Shown here: piece after piece, positions 42,330 to 44,519 of the stretch
Numbering within the stretch: the first letter of the stretch is position 1
How the letters are laid out: the number at the start of each line of letters is the position of its first letter
Assembly: GCA_902778115.1 (NCBI GenBank)
Contig: CACYWG010000022.1
Span: 1-44,519, forward strand
DNA length: 44,519 bases
Source of the DNA: Oscillospiraceae bacterium
GTDB lineage: Bacteria > Bacillota > Clostridia > Oscillospirales > Oscillospiraceae
Reading direction: 5' to 3'
The notes under the pieces: generated by a model
What the model saw: the letters and a program-made list of their open reading frames with translations, nothing else
Database searches by the model: none
What the model was told of the DNA's origin: nothing
Program-made: the position numbers and the translations under genes

Positions 42330-43721
42330 ATGAGACGAAGGATCCCATTCATCGCCTCGCTCCTTTGCCTGCTGATGCTGCTGAGCCTGCTGCCCGCGGC
42401 GGTCTTCGCCGAGGACGGTGAAATCGACATCGTCGAAGAGATCACGGACGATACGCTGATCTCAGAGGAGGAGCTTGACGGCGAGCTGGTCGTTCTGCCG
42501 GACGCGCCGGACGGCTGGCAGGTCCCGGAGGAGGAGCTCCGCCCCTTTTACGGGCGCACCGGCTGGCTGCAGCTGGCGCTGGACCGGCCGCTGCTGGAGC
42601 AGGTCGGGCATCAGCGCGGCGGCGTGGCCTGCGCCTGCTACGCCCTGGCCTACTGCCGCACGCTGCTGGACGGCCGGGCGCAGCCCTACAGTGACTTCAA
42701 CCTCGGCACCAATGAGAACGACGCCTGGTGCGCCTGGTATAACGGCGACTATGAAAGCCTGAATTTCAGCGAAGCGTATGAGGTCTACGAGCGCATCGTG
42801 GAAGAACTGCTCGACGGCAAGCCGGTCGTGATCCTCGTCAACGGCACGCGCACGCAGCAGCATTATGTGACGATCGTCGGCTTTGAGCAGGTCAAGCCCG
42901 GCCAGCCGCTGACTGCGCACAACTTCCTGATGCTCGATCCCTGCGCGGCGGACTTTGAGCCGCAGAATCTGGGCGAGGCCGATCTGGACCTGAAAAAGCT
43001 GGGTCACGGGGTCTATCAGCTGGTCGTGGACCGCTCGGAGGCGGAGCTCCCGCGGGAGATGCACCGCTCGTCCTATCTGAGCGCCTGCAGCCTGACGCCC
43101 TGCGCCCGCAAACTGCGCACGACGCGCAGCACGCTCCTGCGCGCGCTGCCCTGCGGCGCCCGCGTCGACGCGGACTCCCGCCGCATCGACACGCTCGAGC
43201 CGGACGAGATCTTTCTGACCGACGCGATCGTGAAGAACACGCGGGGGGAGTACTGGTACCGCGGCAGAACCGAGGACGGACGCACGGGCTATGTCTTCGC
43301 CGCAGCCTGCAGCGAGGGGCGGCCGCAGTATACCGTGCTGAAGCTCGGAGACACGCCGCTGCCGCTTTGCCTGACGGAGGGCGAGCCCTTCGTGCTCAGC
43401 GGGACGCTCAGCGCGGGCGGGAACGAGCTCCGCTCGGTCACGGTCGAGGTCTTTGCGGGCGATGAGCCGCAGGGCGAGCCGCTCCTGCGCGGCACGCTCA
43501 CCGGCAGACGCCTTGCCTGCCTGCTGGAGGAAGGCGCGCTGAAGGAGGCCCTGCCCTTTGAAACGCTGAGCGAAGGCGACTACTGCCTGCGCATCTGCGC
43601 CTCTGTCGCCGCGTGCAGCAGCACGGACGGGGAGAACCTGCTCTGGGAGGAGCAGAGCCTGGAGCTGCTTACGCTCGGCTTTGCGGTCGAGGCGGGCCCC
43701 GAAGTGGACGAGCTGAGCTGA
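42330..43721 (+). CDS. Secreted C39-like papain-fold protein
   Basis: 463-residue exported protein. Signal peptide 1-27 (cut after AVFA), an acidic segment 28-70, then a peptidase-C39-like domain: Cys101/Cys103 in [12 protein letters not shown], His in [11 protein letters not shown] (about 195) and Asp in LMLDPC. The C-terminal half has an SH3b-like part ([33 protein letters not shown]) and a beta-sandwich-like end. It could cleave peptides or peptidoglycan stems, or be an inactive adhesin. The nucleophile context CACY is not the textbook CG..S. AAGGATGG ribosome site. Monocistronic. Confidence 0.75.
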   Translation: MRRRIPFIASLLCLLMLLSLLPAAVFAEDGEIDIVEEITDDTLISEEELDGELVVLPDAPDGWQVPEEELRPFYGRTGWLQLALDRPLLEQVGHQRGGVACACYALAYCRTLLDGRAQPYSDFNLGTNENDAWCAWYNGDYESLNFSEAYEVYERIVEELLDGKPVVILVNGTRTQQHYVTIVGFEQVKPGQPLTAHNFLMLDPCAADFEPQNLGEADLDLKKLGHGVYQLVVDRSEAELPREMHRSSYLSACSLTPCARKLRTTRSTLLRALPCGARVDADSRRIDTLEPDEIFLTDAIVKNTRGEYWYRGRTEDGRTGYVFAAACSEGRPQYTVLKLGDTPLPLCLTEGEPFVLSGTLSAGGNELRSVTVEVFAGDEPQGEPLLRGTLTGRRLACLLEEGALKEALPFETLSEGDYCLRICASVAACSSTDGENLLWEEQSLELLTLGFAVEAGPEVDELS

Positions 43722-43748
43722 CTATGATAGCGGAATGACCATACCGGG

Positions 43749-43777
43749 GGCCGGGGATCGAAGGATCCCCGGCCTTT
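43749..43777 (+). terminator. Terminator of the C39-like gene
   Basis: A perfect 11-bp stem (43749-43759 with 43764-43774), GAAG loop, followed by TTT. Confidence 0.88.
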
Positions 43778-43806
43778 GCTGTGCCGGAAAATCGCTTTGG
43801 CAAGAA

Positions 43807-43835
43807 TTGACGCAGACGGTGACTTGTGCTATAGT
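43807..43835 (+). promoter_or_regulatory. pckA promoter
   Basis: TTGACG (43807-43812), a 17-nt spacer and TATAGT (43830-43835), about 34 bases before the pckA start. Confidence 0.75.
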
Positions 43836-43869
43836 AAAGGCATCTTTTAGGAAAGAGGTTCGATGTACC

Positions 43870-44519
43870 ATGTCCAACATTGATTTGAGCAAATACGGCA
43901 TTACCGGCACGACCGAGATCATCCACAACCCCAGCTATGATCTGCTGTTTCACGATGAATTGGATCCCAGCCTGGAGGGCTTTGACAAGGGCGTGCTGAC
44001 GGAGCTCGGCGCCGTCAACGTCATGACGGGCGTATATACCGGCCGTTCCCCCAAGGACAAATATATCGTCATGGACGATACCTCCCGCGACACCGTGTGG
44101 TGGACGACGGAAGGCTACAAGAACGACAACCATCCCATGAGCCAGGAGACCTGGGAAGTGGTCAGAAAGTTGGCCAAGGACGAGCTGTGCAACAAGAAGC
44201 TCTATGTGGTCGACGCCTTCTGCGGCGCCAACAAGGACACCCGCATGGCCATCCGCTTCATCATGGAGGTCGCCTGGCAGGCCCACTTCGTGCGCAATAT
44301 GTTCATCAAGCCCACGGAGGAGGAGCTCGAGAACTTTGAGCCCGACTTCGTGGTCTACACCGCGTCCAAGGCCCGCTGCACCAACTATAAAGAGCTCGGC
44401 CTGAACTCCGAGACCGTCGTGGCCTTCAACGTCACCAGCCGTGAGCAGGTCATCATCAACACCTGGTACGGCGGCGAGATGAAGAAGGGCATGTTCTCCA
44501 TGATGAACTACTACCTGCC
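43870..44519 (+). CDS. pckA: Phosphoenolpyruvate carboxykinase (ATP), 3' partial
   Basis: 216 codons of an ATP-type PEP carboxykinase (interconverts oxaloacetate and PEP; in anaerobes it often runs toward oxaloacetate to make ATP). It starts [20 protein letters not shown]. Family marks are [17 protein letters not shown] (substrate-binding Arg), [19 protein letters not shown] and [20 protein letters not shown], where the window ends just before the kinase-1a (P-loop) motif. About 60 percent of the protein lies beyond the edge. An ATG at 43863 in another frame gives only six codons. GAGG lies 11 bases upstream of the true start. Confidence 0.95.
   Translation, partial: MSNIDLSKYGITGTTEIIHNPSYDLLFHDELDPSLEGFDKGVLTELGAVNVMTGVYTGRSPKDKYIVMDDTSRDTVWWTTEGYKNDNHPMSQETWEVVRKLAKDELCNKKLYVVDAFCGANKDTRMAIRFIMEVAWQAHFVRNMFIKPTEEELENFEPDFVVYTASKARCTNYKELGLNSETVVAFNVTSREQVIINTWYGGEMKKGMFSMMNYYL

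Overview
The window looks like a chromosomal piece from a GC-rich anaerobic Clostridia, probably an Oscillospirales-type gut bacterium. That is an inference from gene content: pyruvate:ferredoxin oxidoreductase, ATP-type PEP carboxykinase, clostridial histidine fermentation genes, a minimal SufC/SufB pair and a class B sortase. There are no rRNA or tRNA genes. The first gene lacks only its first few codons and the last gene (pckA) runs off the right edge.

Layout. (1) 1-6613 is visibly lower in GC than the rest and reads as acquired DNA: a response regulator / histidine kinase pair, an HD-phosphohydrolase gene cut off after about 53 codons, and a decayed mobilizable element (N-terminally truncated MobA/MobL relaxase, a 58-residue protein, an XRE regulator, a BRO-family antirepressor-like protein, and a serine recombinase broken by an internal deletion). 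(2) 6614-14762 is a complete histidine-to-glutamate pathway: fchA and ftcD on the minus strand, hutU and hutI on the plus strand, and hutH convergent on the minus strand. A HExxH lipoprotein gene is translationally coupled to hutI. The gap between the divergent ftcD and hutU promoters is filled by two opposed heptanucleotide repeat arrays. (3) 14919-21966 holds a HAD phosphatase, an esterase, alanine racemase, a class-I-amidotransferase-like peptidase and nifJ/PFOR. (4) 22273-28103 holds a minus-strand operon (VWA-like protein, MoxR-like AAA+ ATPase, lipoprotein esterase) and a divergent ABC exporter. MITE-like inverted-repeat elements follow nifJ and the exporter. (5) 28397-33775 holds guaB plus a CofE-like ligase (minus) and, divergently, a tiny SPTTG protein, a class B sortase and an LCP protein (plus). 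(6) 33848-36562 holds an MFS transporter and an enolase gene with an out-of-frame deletion. (7) 36837-38957 is a four-gene phage tail-tip-like cassette with no other phage genes. (8) 39107-44519 holds VanZ-like, minimal SufB/SufC with a histidine phosphatase, a secreted C39-like protein and pckA.

The most interesting observations are these: a sortase next to a putative substrate whose mature part would be only about 18 residues; 7-nt and 14-nt period intergenic repeats at several loci with different unit sequences; a VWA/MoxR/esterase operon whose peptidase-like domain has lost the first histidine of HExxH; a guaB product very like the Tritrichomonas-type IMPDH, preceded by an unassigned structured leader; and three genes (serine recombinase, enolase, carbohydrate-binding phage protein) that each look intact except for one short out-of-frame deletion. 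That last pattern could be real decay or an assembly fault.

Promoters were called by eye as -35/-10 pairs, mostly with 17-nt spacers, and terminators as GC-rich hairpins. None was scored computationally.
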